From an uncultured Rickettsiales bacterium (GTDB lineage Bacteria; Pseudomonadota; Alphaproteobacteria; Micavibrionales; GCA-2720935), in contig CATLOR010000001.1 of the NCBI GenBank assembly GCA_950054255.1, positions 372,001-436,000 on the forward strand: a stretch of 64,000 nucleotides of DNA, written 5' to 3'. Below, in pieces: positions 35,487 to 44,392 of the stretch. The translations under genes were made by a program, and so were the position numbers. A model generated the notes under the pieces. It worked only from the letters and a program-made list of their open reading frames with translations. It was not told the DNA's origin and searched no databases. Each line of letters begins with the position of its first letter. The stretch's first letter is position 1.

Positions 35487-35763
35487 TAAAGAACTTTCTG
35501 ATTTCCGTCTTGAGATAGATGACTTAGATGATCAACTCGTTGCATTATTGGCGCGTCGTATGGATATTGTGCGCCATGTTGCTGTTTATAAACACCACAA
35601 TAATATTCCAGCTGTTTTGCCAGAGCGTATCGAAGAAGTTTGTAAAAACGTTATAGAAGCAGGAGAAATGCTTGGCTTAAATAAAGCTTATGTGAAAGAT
35701 ATCTGGACACGCATTATTGATGAGGCTTGTGCTTATGAACAAGAGTTTTTCGATGAGAATTAA
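35479..35763 (+). CDS. Chorismate mutase, AroQ type
   Basis: A 94-residue all-helical AroQ-class domain that rearranges chorismate to prephenate for Phe and Tyr synthesis. The signature includes FRLEIDDLDDQLVALLARRMDIV, the active-site lysine in VAVYKHHNN, and the helix PERIEEVCKNVIEAGEMLG. It is a stand-alone domain, without fused prephenate dehydratase or dehydrogenase. It is coupled to the upstream transporter by an 8-base overlap. In alphaproteobacteria such genes are often annotated as a monofunctional mutase. Confidence 0.9.
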   Translation: MSDKELSDFRLEIDDLDDQLVALLARRMDIVRHVAVYKHHNNIPAVLPERIEEVCKNVIEAGEMLGLNKAYVKDIWTRIIDEACAYEQEFFDEN

Positions 35764-35771
35764 TTTTTGAC

Positions 35772-35802
35772 TTATCCACAGAATGTGCAATAATGTGGAT
35801 AA
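35772..35802. promoter_or_regulatory. Inverted pair of perfect DnaA boxes
   Basis: TTATCCACA at 35772-35780 and its reverse complement TGTGGATAA at 35794-35802 are both exact matches to the strong DnaA box, facing each other with 13 bases between. They lie in the 82-base gap between the chorismate mutase stop and the TolC-like gene. They could be a DnaA-responsive control site or a 9-bp hairpin. No T tract follows, so a terminator is less likely. No other perfect box was noticed in the window. Confidence 0.6.
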
Positions 35803-35845
35803 CATTAACGTTTCTCTCTGATTCGTTTTCAATCGAAAGTTATCT

Positions 35846-37525
35846 ATGTTCAGACTTAATTTTGATAAAAGAGCACATCTCTATGGGTTGTTTTCCGTGA
35901 CTTGGGTTATCGGACTTGGTTTATTTTTGGTCAGTTGTTCTGTTACACCTGAGGCTTTATCATTAGAAGAACAAATGATTCAGATCGAAGAAGATCTTGC
36001 GGCAATTGCGGCCGAAAAATCCCCTGTTACAAAAGACCTGACCTTGTATGAAGCGATGGCGCGCGCTGTACAACATAATTTACAACAGCGTGTCTCTGCA
36101 TATGAAATTAATTTAAAGCGTAATGATCTCGACCTTAATCGTTTAGACATGTTACCTGAATTGAATATTGGTTATACACGCTCTTATCGCGATAGCGATC
36201 CTGAGGCGACTTTTATCTCGTCATCAACAGGGCAGACAGCGTTGCAAACTATTGATTTTGATGATCGTAACAAAAGTGTTGCGAGTTTAGAGCTTAGTTG
36301 GAATATTCTTGATTTCGGATTGAGTTATGCGCGCGCTCAAAAACACGCAGATCAATATCTAATTGCAACAGAGCATCGTCGTAAAATTTTACAAGGCTTG
36401 ATAGAGCAAACACGCATTGCTTATTATCGTGCAGCCGCAGCAGATCATGTTTTATCAGAAGTTGATGTTCTTATAGATGAAGCGAAGCTAAATTTAAGCA
36501 AGGCAAGACATATAGAAGAAGTTGGTTTAAAAGCACCAAAAGAGATTTTGTCGTATCAATCAAGCTTATTAGAAACAATGCGTAATCTGCTTATTAGACG
36601 CAAATCATTAATGACAGCAAAACTTGAGCTTGCGACTTTAATAAATTTAAATAACGCAGAAGATTATAAGATTTCTTATGATGAGCGTGATCTGGCATCA
36701 AATATACCAACATTTGATATGAATGGAGATTCTTTGGAGATGTTTGCTTTGATGAACCGCCCAGAGATTAAGGAAGCCTTTTATGACCATCGTGGTGCGG
36801 TAAGAGATGTTCGCACAGAAGTGATGAATACATTACCAGGTTTAGGATTTACAATTGGTGGTAATTACGATTCAAACTCAATCTTAGAAAATACACAATG
36901 GTTGAGTTTAGCAACAGGATTTGCTGGCAATTTAATGCGTATCTTTACACTTGATAATCGTGTTGAGAATGCAGAATTTAAAGAAAAGCTAGTTGCTTTA
37001 AAGCGTAAGGCGCTCGTTGCAGCCGTTATGGGGCAAGTTAAGATGAGTTATACACGCTTTGATGTTGCTCAAAAAGATTATGAGGTATTTAAAGATCTAG
37101 CTGTTGTTAATAAGCGTCTTTTAAAAACCGTTGAAAAGAAATTAAATGAAGGTGAAGTAAGTCACGCTGACTTATTGGCTGCGAAGGCGCGTATTTTAAC
37201 AAATAAGCTCGAACAATATTATGCTTATATAGATGTTCATGGAGAATATGCGCGTCTTGTTTCAACATTAGGTATGGATGTATTACCGCCTTCTTATGGT
37301 GAGATGGATATTGATACATTGGCGGGTGAAATAGAGGCTCATTTTAAAACGGTTGATTATAAAACAATTGATACACTTGTTGGTGATATGAGGCAAAAAA
37401 CAAAGCTTTATATCGAGGAAAAAGCGGCCAAAAAGGCAAAGCAAAAAGCTAAAAAAACTAAGAAAAAAGAAACATCACCTTTAAAAGATGTCACATATAT
37501 GGGTTTTTCGGAGGTGAATGACTAA
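35846..37525 (+). CDS. TolC-family outer-membrane efflux lipoprotein
   Basis: A 559-residue outer-membrane factor. The signal peptide ends in the lipobox LVSC (C about 35). The body shows the TolC repeat pattern: long amphipathic helices and beta blocks duplicated about 70-290 and 300-490, with LTLYEAMARAVQHNLQQRV near the start. The tail (about 525-550) is Lys-rich. The ATG is 20 bases downstream of a long AT-rich leader containing the DnaA-box pair. It is coupled by 1 base to the small adaptor-like gene that follows. No inner-membrane pump is encoded nearby. Confidence 0.85.
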   Translation: MFRLNFDKRAHLYGLFSVTWVIGLGLFLVSCSVTPEALSLEEQMIQIEEDLAAIAAEKSPVTKDLTLYEAMARAVQHNLQQRVSAYEINLKRNDLDLNRLDMLPELNIGYTRSYRDSDPEATFISSSTGQTALQTIDFDDRNKSVASLELSWNILDFGLSYARAQKHADQYLIATEHRRKILQGLIEQTRIAYYRAAAADHVLSEVDVLIDEAKLNLSKARHIEEVGLKAPKEILSYQSSLLETMRNLLIRRKSLMTAKLELATLINLNNAEDYKISYDERDLASNIPTFDMNGDSLEMFALMNRPEIKEAFYDHRGAVRDVRTEVMNTLPGLGFTIGGNYDSNSILENTQWLSLATGFAGNLMRIFTLDNRVENAEFKEKLVALKRKALVAAVMGQVKMSYTRFDVAQKDYEVFKDLAVVNKRLLKTVEKKLNEGEVSHADLLAAKARILTNKLEQYYAYIDVHGEYARLVSTLGMDVLPPSYGEMDIDTLAGEIEAHFKTVDYKTIDTLVGDMRQKTKLYIEEKAAKKAKQKAKKTKKKETSPLKDVTYMGFSEVND

Positions 37526-37983
37526 TGAGATTTGCTTTTATTCTTACATGTTTGGCTGTGTTTGGTTTTACTTCGAATGCGTATGCAACAACATTGACGG
37601 TTACAGCGCCTCTCGATTTTGAAATTCATGAGGTTATGGTCACGCCAGAGAAAATGGTTCAAAAAGGGGATGTGTTATTTTCTTATAAATGCAGTCCTGT
37701 TGGTGAGGCTAGAGTCTATACAGGAAAAGTTGTTAAAGCGCTTGAGCAAGATTATTTAAAGAAACTGCAATTAGAAGACCTTGGTATGGAATCTAAAAAA
37801 GCAGTGACTTTGGCACGTTCTCGTTATGAGAAGAAACAAGAAAAGCTCGGTAACTTAGAAAAGATTGCGGCACAATGCGTTGTAAAAGCGCCCAAAGCAG
37901 GTCAAGTTAAAAAGATTTTATTTAATTTACCTTTTAAGCCTCTTGTCGATCAGCCTTTGATGATGTTAGAACTACAGGAATAG
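37525..37983 (+). CDS. Small periplasmic adaptor-like protein
   Basis: A 152-residue exported protein. A signal peptide ends near SNAYA (about residue 23). The rest resembles a minimal HlyD/RND-type adaptor: a lipoyl-like half (TAPLDFEIHEVMVTPEKMVQKGDVLFSYK), a short helical hairpin (about 70-105, rich in Lys and Glu), then the second lipoyl half (CVVKAPKAGQVKKILFNLPFKPLVDQPLMMLE). The usual beta-barrel and membrane-proximal domains are missing. Its start overlaps the TolC-like stop by one base, so the two probably act together. The family call is by pattern. Confidence 0.65.
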   Translation: MRFAFILTCLAVFGFTSNAYATTLTVTAPLDFEIHEVMVTPEKMVQKGDVLFSYKCSPVGEARVYTGKVVKALEQDYLKKLQLEDLGMESKKAVTLARSRYEKKQEKLGNLEKIAAQCVVKAPKAGQVKKILFNLPFKPLVDQPLMMLELQE

Positions 37984-38018
37984 TTAGAGCTTAATCATAA
38001 TCCAAAAGAGAGTTTATA

Positions 38019-39017
38019 ATGAAAAAGCATGTTTTATATACAGGCCTTTTATCCTTATCATTAATTGCAAGCCCGGTTTTTGCAGACCAATTAGTTTTTG
38101 AAAATGGGGATGTCTTAACGGGTGAAATTTATCATATCGATGGTGAGGCTTATCATTTTAAAACAAGTTTTGGATCTGTCATTGAAGTTCCTAAAGGAAA
38201 AGTGATTTCACATTCTGTGGGTGATGATGATACAGATCCTATGCTTGAAGAAGAAATTGTTACAACGGAAACAGAAGCTCAAGAAGAAACGGTTGTTCAA
38301 AAAGCAGAAGAGAAAAAAGAGTCGTCTAGTTTTGTGTATCAAACGATCGAAAATAATCTAGGTCTTAAGACTACAGGTTATTTAAGATTTGGGTCTAGTC
38401 TACAAGAAGGTAATACAGAGAAAAGCGGTATGAAATTTCAAGGGGAAGTTAAAACTGACCTAGATAAGAGTAACCGTGTGATTTTACGAGGCGATTTCGC
38501 ATATGCAGAGGTTGATGGTGATGTGAGCGAGAATAACCGCTCTTTTGCAGGGATCTATGATCATTTCTTGAATGAAAAATGGTTTGTGAGTTCAAATGCG
38601 AAATTCAAAACGGATAAAGAAGCAGAGCTTGATTTACAAACAACGCTTGGTGTTGGTTTAGGGTATCAACCATACAAAGGTGATGATTTAAACTTGTCCT
38701 TCACGTTAGGGCCGACATATTTGCAAGAAGATTTTGAAACAGGTGAAACAGAAGAAGCGATTACAGGACGTTGGGCTGTGGACTATGATCAGCAGTTCTT
38801 CGACAAGCGTTTAAAATTGTTCCACAATCATACAATTTTACAAAGCTTTGAAGAAGGTGAGAATTTCCAACTTGAAAGTACAACAGGGGCATCAATTCCG
38901 ATCACTGAACATTTTAAAGGAATTGCACAAATGGAATATGATTTTGACAACCTCCCCGCAACGGGCTCTGAGCGTAGCGACACGACATATTCTCTTAATT
39001 TAGGATATGAATGGTAA
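38019..39017 (+). CDS. DUF481/YdiY-like outer-membrane protein
   Basis: A 332-residue exported protein. The signal peptide ends SPVFA (about residue 22). Residues about 25-65 (LVFENGDVLTGEIYHIDGE...FKTSFGSVIEVPKGKVI) form a small beta domain typical of the family. An acidic linker (about 70-105) is followed by a DUF481 beta-barrel starting TTGYLRFGSSLQEGNTEKSG and ending in a C-terminal YEW motif fit for BAM recognition. The family includes the salt-induced protein YdiY; its function is not settled. It lies 35 bases after the adaptor-like gene. Confidence 0.88.
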   Translation: MKKHVLYTGLLSLSLIASPVFADQLVFENGDVLTGEIYHIDGEAYHFKTSFGSVIEVPKGKVISHSVGDDDTDPMLEEEIVTTETEAQEETVVQKAEEKKESSSFVYQTIENNLGLKTTGYLRFGSSLQEGNTEKSGMKFQGEVKTDLDKSNRVILRGDFAYAEVDGDVSENNRSFAGIYDHFLNEKWFVSSNAKFKTDKEAELDLQTTLGVGLGYQPYKGDDLNLSFTLGPTYLQEDFETGETEEAITGRWAVDYDQQFFDKRLKLFHNHTILQSFEEGENFQLESTTGASIPITEHFKGIAQMEYDFDNLPATGSERSDTTYSLNLGYEW

Positions 39018-39025
39018 GAAGGTGA

Positions 39026-40345
39026 ATGATGGGCTTGTTTTCTCTAATGAATGATCAATTTCGGGATCGTATTTTAACAGCAGATTTATCTGAGAAGCCT
39101 TTTTATGAGCGATTCATCTATCGTTTTGTACAGGTATTTTATTCGATTTCTAGAGATGTGTTAAAAGGCCAGCTATCTTTGCAAGCAATGAGTTTGGTTT
39201 ATACAACACTTATCACGCTCGTTCCTTTGCTGGCTTTATCTTTCTCTGTTTTAAAAGGATTTGGTGTTCATAACCAAATCGAACCATTCTTGATGAATTT
39301 ACTGGCGCCAATGGGAGAGCAAGGCACTCAGATAGCAGAACAGATTATAGGGTTTGTTGATAATATCAAAGTGGGTGTTCTTGGAGCCTTAGGCTTGGGA
39401 TTACTTGTTTATTCAGTGATCTCTTTAATGCAAAAAATTGAACGTGCATTTAATACAATTTGGCATGTCGAAAGACCACGCACACTTGCGCAGAGATTTA
39501 GTGATTATTTAAGTGTCTTATTAATTTGGCCGTTTTTTATCTTTGTATCCGCAGGCTTGACGACATCTGTTCGTTCTCATGAAATTATTTCTACTTTGGG
39601 CTTATCAGGTGTTTCTGAATATATTATTGGATTTTTTGGATTTGTTATTCCTTATATTATTATGGCTTTGGCTTTTACATTCATTTTTATGTTTATGCCA
39701 AACCGTAAAATAAAGTTCGTACCAGCGTTTACAGGTGGTTTATTTTCGGCTTTTGCGTGGAAATTAATGGGTTTCATCTTTTCTGCGGTTTTACTCAATT
39801 CTTCGAGCTATGTCGCAATATATGCTGCTTTCGCGACATTAATTTTGTTTATTATCTGGATTTATTTAGGATGGTTAGTTGTTCTAATCGGTTCATCCTT
39901 GGCCTTTTATATCCAAAATCCGAGTTATACAACAACACCTCGGGAAGGAATTTCTTTATCAATTGAAGCCAAGGAACGCTTGAGCCTGCATATTTTATGT
40001 TTGATCGGACGGTCTTTTTATAATCAACGTAAAATGGATTGGGATGCCGTTGCCTTAAGTCGTTTATCGAAAGTACCAGTTCCTATCATTATTGATTTGT
40101 TAAAGTCTTTAGAACGCACAGGGCTTATTGCTAAAACCTCTGATTTCTCTATGACTTATATTCCTGGTGTTGGTTTAGATGAGTTGTCTTTATATGATGC
40201 TTTAGAAATTATTAGGCAAGATGGCTATAATAAAATTCCTTTACGTGATACGCAGCTTAATAAGAAATTAGATAAGCTTACAAAAGAAATAGAAACTGCG
40301 AATAAGTTTTTAAAGCAGAAAAAAATAAAAGACTTAATTATCTAA
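39026..40345 (+). CDS. YihY/virulence factor BrkB family inner-membrane protein
   Basis: A 439-residue protein. Six or so transmembrane helices (about 40-290) belong to the YihY/BrkB family: SLQAMSLVYTTLITLVPLLALSFSVL, KIERAFNTIWHVERPR, AAFATLILFIIWIYLGW. The C-terminal 130 residues are soluble and resemble a winged-helix domain (AVALSRLSKVPVPIIIDLLKSLERTGLI), as in other family members once annotated as RNase BN. The substrate or function is unsettled. It starts 8 bases after the DUF481 stop and ends overlapping the XRE regulator by 4 bases. Confidence 0.88.
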   Translation: MMGLFSLMNDQFRDRILTADLSEKPFYERFIYRFVQVFYSISRDVLKGQLSLQAMSLVYTTLITLVPLLALSFSVLKGFGVHNQIEPFLMNLLAPMGEQGTQIAEQIIGFVDNIKVGVLGALGLGLLVYSVISLMQKIERAFNTIWHVERPRTLAQRFSDYLSVLLIWPFFIFVSAGLTTSVRSHEIISTLGLSGVSEYIIGFFGFVIPYIIMALAFTFIFMFMPNRKIKFVPAFTGGLFSAFAWKLMGFIFSAVLLNSSSYVAIYAAFATLILFIIWIYLGWLVVLIGSSLAFYIQNPSYTTTPREGISLSIEAKERLSLHILCLIGRSFYNQRKMDWDAVALSRLSKVPVPIIIDLLKSLERTGLIAKTSDFSMTYIPGVGLDELSLYDALEIIRQDGYNKIPLRDTQLNKKLDKLTKEIETANKFLKQKKIKDLII

Positions 40346-40716
40346 TTTTTTTGCTTATAAAGTTTGAGGCACAATTCATAGATCATCTGTGAATCAATCA
40401 TTTTCAGATCTTTCATTTTTTTAGCTTCATGCTTGTTTGAAAGCACTAAGCATTTTTGTTCAATCAAGATATTTTTGATTGTGATTGCGAGTGTTAATAA
40501 TTTATCAGCAGGAATTTCAAAGAAGTGAGAAATTTTTTCTAGGTCAGAAACGGTCAGTTCTGCTGTTCCTTTTTCTAAACGTGAAATACTCATAACACTT
40601 GTATCAAGTACTTTTGCGACATCACTTTGTGATAAATCCCCATGGGGATAAGTGTCGCGCATGACCTTTAGTAATTTACCTAAAATAATAGAAAATGTAG
40701 ATCCAACAAATGTCAT
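40342..40716 (-). CDS. XRE-family HTH transcriptional regulator
   Basis: A 124-residue protein with an N-terminal helix-turn-helix of the Cro/C1 type at about residues 10-70 (LSQSDVAKVLDTSVMSISRLEKGTAELTVSDLEKISHFFEIPADKLL). The C-terminal 55 residues are helical and Lys-rich with no recognised domain. The start faces the 79-base gap before the minus-strand tadG-like gene. It could control its neighbours or itself, but no operator was identified. Confidence 0.88.
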   Translation of the reverse strand: MTFVGSTFSIILGKLLKVMRDTYPHGDLSQSDVAKVLDTSVMSISRLEKGTAELTVSDLEKISHFFEIPADKLLTLAITIKNILIEQKCLVLSNKHEAKKMKDLKMIDSQMIYELCLKLYKQKN

Positions 40717-40795
40717 CGTTATAAATAAGCCTTATAGATTAACAAAACTGTTAAACAATAGCTGATTTGTTTTACTTTTGTCAAATACGGACTTG

Positions 40796-42184
40796 TTAAT
40801 TACTAATTCTTAGATTGCTAAGCGCTGTTCCAATACGGATAAATGTTTCGCGCAACTCATCATTAGAGGGAGAATTAAAATAATGATTTTCAGAGGTCGC
40901 ACAATTTCTATACAGATCTTGTGTATCCTCATCGCTAAGTTGGAAGGTAATTGTATAGAGAATAATACCTTCTTCTTTCATAGCTTCGCATACCGTTGAT
41001 AAGCGACCATCTATAATATCAGCGCCTTCTGACGTACTGCTTGTCCCTAGTCTTTCCCAACCAATACGGCCATAGGCAGTATAATCGGAGCCATCAACCC
41101 ACCCTGGCACAAATTGGTTCACACCATCTGTTAGCATAATAGCAACCTTGTCCATTTGTTTCGTGTTGTAGTCAAGTGGAAGGGAAACATCTGTATCCTG
41201 CCATAAACCACGCCATTTAGGCGAGATTGTGCGCCATCCCCAAACTAGTCCTAAATTACCCAAGGTTCCGCCGCCGTCCCAGTAAACCATGTCTTCTAGC
41301 GCCTCATCAATGTCACTGCGATTTGCGGTTAAAGGTTGAATAGCTTGACCACAAGATTTGTTAGGCCCACGTTGGTAATACCCCCAATCAAATCCTTCTC
41401 GAACGGTAATCCAGTAATTATCATAGAGAGAGAAAGGATAGAAATAAGGATCGAATAATTGATCATTTGGCACGGTGTCATCTTGATCGTAAGGGGCTTC
41501 TCGCGCTTCGACACAGCCTTTCCAAACAGTTGGGTTATAGGCGCTTGGGTCATAATTTTGTAACCAATCAAAGTTTTCATTGCCAACATTGACAGATGCT
41601 GAATAAGGAACAACACTTACCCAGAAATCATCTAATGTCTCTTCTTCACCATACAAAATTTCTATTAAATTTTGAGCAGAGCTTTTCATGGTTTCTAGTT
41701 TATCATTATGTTGCATAGAGCCCGTATTATCCATGATCAGGACGAGTTCCATACCACGCGTATCTCTTGTGATTGTTGTAGAAGATGAAATATTTAATGT
41801 TTCATGTCCAAAGATGCCCATGAAAGTCGTATTGATTTCTGCGGATGCTGTAACAATAATTGTGTTATCATCTGGGTTATAAGTCGCTGTTGGCCCTATG
41901 AGGGCTGCGCCCATATAGTTGTCCTTGAAATTTAATTCGAAAAAACGTGTGACGTCTGTTTGAATGGCTTCTTGTGTGAGAGATCTACCAGCGGCAAGAG
42001 CTGCAGCGTCTAAGCTTTCAACAAGATGTGAGCGAACCATATAGCCACGGGCTGAATCGATTGCCACCCCAATAAATCCGATAATAGGGATCACGGCTAA
42101 TGAAACATAAACCATGATACTTCCCGAATTATCCGTACAAAAAGACTTTGCTCTTTTTGTGAAAAGAGAAAAAATATTTACCAT
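40796..42184 (-). CDS. TadG-like pilus assembly protein with VWA domain
   Basis: A 462-residue protein. An N-terminal hydrophobic helix (about 24-44, IMVYVSLAVIPIIGFIGVAID) anchors it in the TadE/TadG style. A von Willebrand A domain follows from about 145, with the MIDAS written DNTGS at 152-156 rather than DxSxS; a threonine replaces the middle serine, which can still bind metal. The C-terminal part continues the VWA fold (IMLTDGVNQF). Divergent from the flp-cpaA run across a 431-base gap, it belongs to the Tad locus. Confidence 0.85.
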   Translation of the reverse strand: MVNIFSLFTKRAKSFCTDNSGSIMVYVSLAVIPIIGFIGVAIDSARGYMVRSHLVESLDAAALAAGRSLTQEAIQTDVTRFFELNFKDNYMGAALIGPTATYNPDDNTIIVTASAEINTTFMGIFGHETLNISSSTTITRDTRGMELVLIMDNTGSMQHNDKLETMKSSAQNLIEILYGEEETLDDFWVSVVPYSASVNVGNENFDWLQNYDPSAYNPTVWKGCVEAREAPYDQDDTVPNDQLFDPYFYPFSLYDNYWITVREGFDWGYYQRGPNKSCGQAIQPLTANRSDIDEALEDMVYWDGGGTLGNLGLVWGWRTISPKWRGLWQDTDVSLPLDYNTKQMDKVAIMLTDGVNQFVPGWVDGSDYTAYGRIGWERLGTSSTSEGADIIDGRLSTVCEAMKEEGIILYTITFQLSDEDTQDLYRNCATSENHYFNSPSNDELRETFIRIGTALSNLRISN

Positions 42185-42615
42185 CCTAAAACGTAATCCT
42201 TCTTATTGTTTTGTTGTTACGCTTTTTGCTATTTAAAGTTTTTAGGAGTAAAGAAATATCGAAGAACAGCTATTTTGTGTGTGTAACTATTATTTTCGTA
42301 TATGTGATTTCTTATAACACTTATGATCACATGATCTTAACCCAATTACCCTTATACAACAATTTTGTCACAAGAGTGGTTAAGAAGCTTTTAAATTCAC
42401 AAATCGTTGAAAATACAGATAAAATTTTATCAAAACTGTTTTTAAATAATAAAAAAAATACACCTTTATATATATAGGGGTTTTCAAGGGTGTTTTGGGG
42501 AACTTATTATTCCTAGTTAATCTTTCATTAAGGAACGCTCTGATAAGCTGGAAGGGTAATCACGAGTATTACACACACACAAAATGGTAAATAACTGGCG
42601 AGGAGGAAAAAGCTC
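42185..42615. other. Intergenic control region between tadG-like and flp
   Basis: This 431-base stretch lies between divergent Tad genes. It is very AT-rich and shows a 14-base palindrome (42418-42431), a TATATATA run at about 42467-42474, and a strong AGGAGG just before the flp ATG. The plus-strand 88-codon frame at 42211-42477 has no ribosome-binding site or recognisable features and is not counted as a gene. The region probably holds the pilin promoter. Confidence 0.55.
42418..42431. repeat. Perfect 14-bp palindrome upstream of flp
   Basis: GATAAAATTTTATC is fully self-complementary and lies about 185 bases before the pilin ATG. It could be an operator for a dimeric regulator, but AT-rich palindromes of this size also arise by chance, so the call is weak. 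Confidence 0.35.
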
Positions 42616-42840
42616 ATGTTATATAAACTTTCATCAATTATCGAATCTTTCAACACAGATGAAGAAGGTGCAACAGCTATTGAATATGGTCTGATTGCAG
42701 CGTTAGTATCTGTTGCCGCTATTGCAGGTTTCCAAGCAATGGGTGGATCACTTGATACAATCTTTACTGGCGTATCTGGAGAATTAGATGCTGCTTCAAC
42801 AACAGCTGGATATGGCGCTGGTGAAACACCAAGTGAATAA
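42616..42840 (+). CDS. flp: Flp/Fap-type class IVb prepilin
   Basis: A 74-residue pilin precursor. After a short positive leader, cleavage by the prepilin peptidase is expected between G18 and A19, in the class IVb motif EEGATAIEYGLIAALV. The mature pilin has one hydrophobic helix (about 25-44) and a small Gly/Ser/Thr-rich tail. A very strong GAGGAGG precedes the ATG, fitting high expression. A UUCG-capped hairpin follows. The peptidase, secretin and motor genes lie directly downstream. Confidence 0.95.
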   Translation: MLYKLSSIIESFNTDEEGATAIEYGLIAALVSVAAIAGFQAMGGSLDTIFTGVSGELDAASTTAGYGAGETPSE

Positions 42841-42857
42841 TTTAGACAATTAATATT

Positions 42858-42889
42858 GGAAAAGGTGCGTGTTCGCACGCACCCTTTCA
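42858..42889 (+). terminator. UUCG-capped hairpin after flp
   Basis: GGTGCGTG at 42864-42871 pairs with CACGCACC at 42876-42883 around a TTCG tetraloop, extended by A/T pairs on both sides. No proper T tract follows, so it may be a partial terminator or an mRNA-stabilising element that lets pilin mRNA exceed the downstream assembly genes. A smaller second hairpin (GCTTAA/TTAAGC, 42892-42906) lies just after. Confidence 0.65.
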
Positions 42890-42941
42890 ATGCTTAAGCG
42901 TTAAGCAGATGATTTTTTGACGAGTGGGGGTTCAACAAAAA

Positions 42942-43454
42942 ATGATTGCAGCGACTACATTAGCCGCTATCCATGGAATAAGTATTTTAATTACAACAAT
43001 AAGTTTACTTATATCAATGGTTTGTGACGTAAGAAAATATATTTTACCAAATATAGCGTCCGTAGCAATTATCTTGTCTTTCTTACTATTCGCAGTTTCA
43101 ACATTAACGTTAGAAGTGATTTTCTATCACATCATAACAGCCTTGGTTGTTTTTGCTCTTAGCTTTTTCTTTTATTTAAAAAAGACATTCGGAGCAGGTG
43201 ATGTGAAACTGTTAAGTGCAATAAGCCTTTGGGCTGGGCCACAAGCGATTATTCCTTTGTTGTTCATTGTATCTATAGCAGGAGGGTTATTAGGCGTGTT
43301 TATTATTTTTGCTGCATATTTGAAACGCACACACACACAAGAAAAACAGCAAGAAGAAACACCTCTTTTAAAGATCAAAATACCTTATGGCCTAGCAATA
43401 GGATGTGGTGGTTTATTTTTGATGTATCAACACCTCAGCTTAATCATTTCTTAA
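42942..43454 (+). CDS. cpaA: Prepilin peptidase CpaA/TadV
   Basis: A 170-residue type IV prepilin peptidase of the short TadV/CpaA class, which processes Flp and the TadE/F pseudopilins. The two catalytic aspartates are in DVRKYILPN and in the GxGD motif of FGAGDVKLL. Five or six membrane helices span the rest. The ATG at 42942 has a GGGGG about 12 bases upstream; a GTG at 42924 would add six codons. It lacks the methyltransferase domain of longer enzymes, as usual for Tad systems. Confidence 0.92.
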   Translation: MIAATTLAAIHGISILITTISLLISMVCDVRKYILPNIASVAIILSFLLFAVSTLTLEVIFYHIITALVVFALSFFFYLKKTFGAGDVKLLSAISLWAGPQAIIPLLFIVSIAGGLLGVFIIFAAYLKRTHTQEKQQEETPLLKIKIPYGLAIGCGGLFLMYQHLSLIIS

Positions 43455-43525
43455 AAGCATCTCTTTATAACTATAATTTGATAAGACTTCGACTTATTAA
43501 AATGGCAAGGAAGTAGGTAATAGAA

Positions 43526-44392
43526 ATGGTAAAACGTGTTCTCTTTATGGTGCTTGCAATTGTAGCAGCAGCGGGTACATTTGTTTTAGTTCAAAATGCT
43601 AAAAAACAAAATACTCCAATCAAACAAGTTCAGGCACAACCGGTTGTAGAACAAGGAGATTATATTCTTGTCGCATCGAAAACAATGCCTGCTGGTACCT
43701 TTGTAAATAATGAAAATCTAAAATGGCAGCTTTGGCCAAAAGGCTCAGCGGCTTCACAAGCATATTTCAACAAAAAACAAAATAAGATAGAAAATTTAAC
43801 AGGCTCTGTAGTTCGTCGTTCGATCTCTGCGGGTGAGCCCTTAACAACAGATCGCCTTATTAAACCAGGCGATAGAGGGTTTGTTGCAGCGATTTTAAAA
43901 GATGGTATGCGTGCTGTCTCTGTGAATGTAAATGCGATGACAGGTATTGCTGGTCTGGTTTTCCCTGGAGATCAGGTTGATGTTTTATTAACACATGCAA
44001 TCCGTCAAGCAGATGATGAAAATCGACCAATGCGTCAGGTGAGTGAAACAATCTTAAAAAATGTTCGTGTTTTAGCGATGGATCAAAGCATTAGTGATGA
44101 TCAGAATAAAAAACTATCTATTCCTAAAACAGCGACATTAGAAGTTACACCAAAACAAGCTGAAATTTTAATGGTGGCCGTTGAACTTGGTCGTTTATCA
44201 TTAAGTCTACGCGCTTTATCGGATACAGAAGAGGTCAATGAAGAAGGCGAGCCGATTAAATTATCAGAAAAAGCAACCTATACCTTAGACGGTGAAGCAA
44301 GTTATCTCTTATCAGCAGATCTTGGCCCTAAAAAAGTACAAGTTGTACGTGGCTCTGAAACTGAAGAGGTTGTAGTAGGAGGAGCACAGTAA
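43526..44392 (+). CDS. cpaB: Flp pilus assembly protein CpaB/RcpC
   Basis: A 288-residue protein with an N-terminal membrane helix (VLFMVLAIVAAAGTFVLV) and a SAF-type domain (about 50-115; ILVASKTMPAGTFVNNENLKWQLWP), followed by the CpaB domain (GMRAVSVNVNAMTGIAGLVFPGDQVDVLLTH in part). It works in the periplasm with the secretin. It shares its last base with the cpaC start, so translation is coupled. Confidence 0.93.
   Translation: MVKRVLFMVLAIVAAAGTFVLVQNAKKQNTPIKQVQAQPVVEQGDYILVASKTMPAGTFVNNENLKWQLWPKGSAASQAYFNKKQNKIENLTGSVVRRSISAGEPLTTDRLIKPGDRGFVAAILKDGMRAVSVNVNAMTGIAGLVFPGDQVDVLLTHAIRQADDENRPMRQVSETILKNVRVLAMDQSISDDQNKKLSIPKTATLEVTPKQAEILMVAVELGRLSLSLRALSDTEEVNEEGEPIKLSEKATYTLDGEASYLLSADLGPKKVQVVRGSETEEVVVGGAQ

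Noticed and set aside
42211..42477. Plus-strand frame of 88 codons between the tadG-like gene and flp
   Set aside because: AT-rich hydrophobic sequence in a control region with no ribosome-binding site or family resemblance. It more likely is non-coding DNA.
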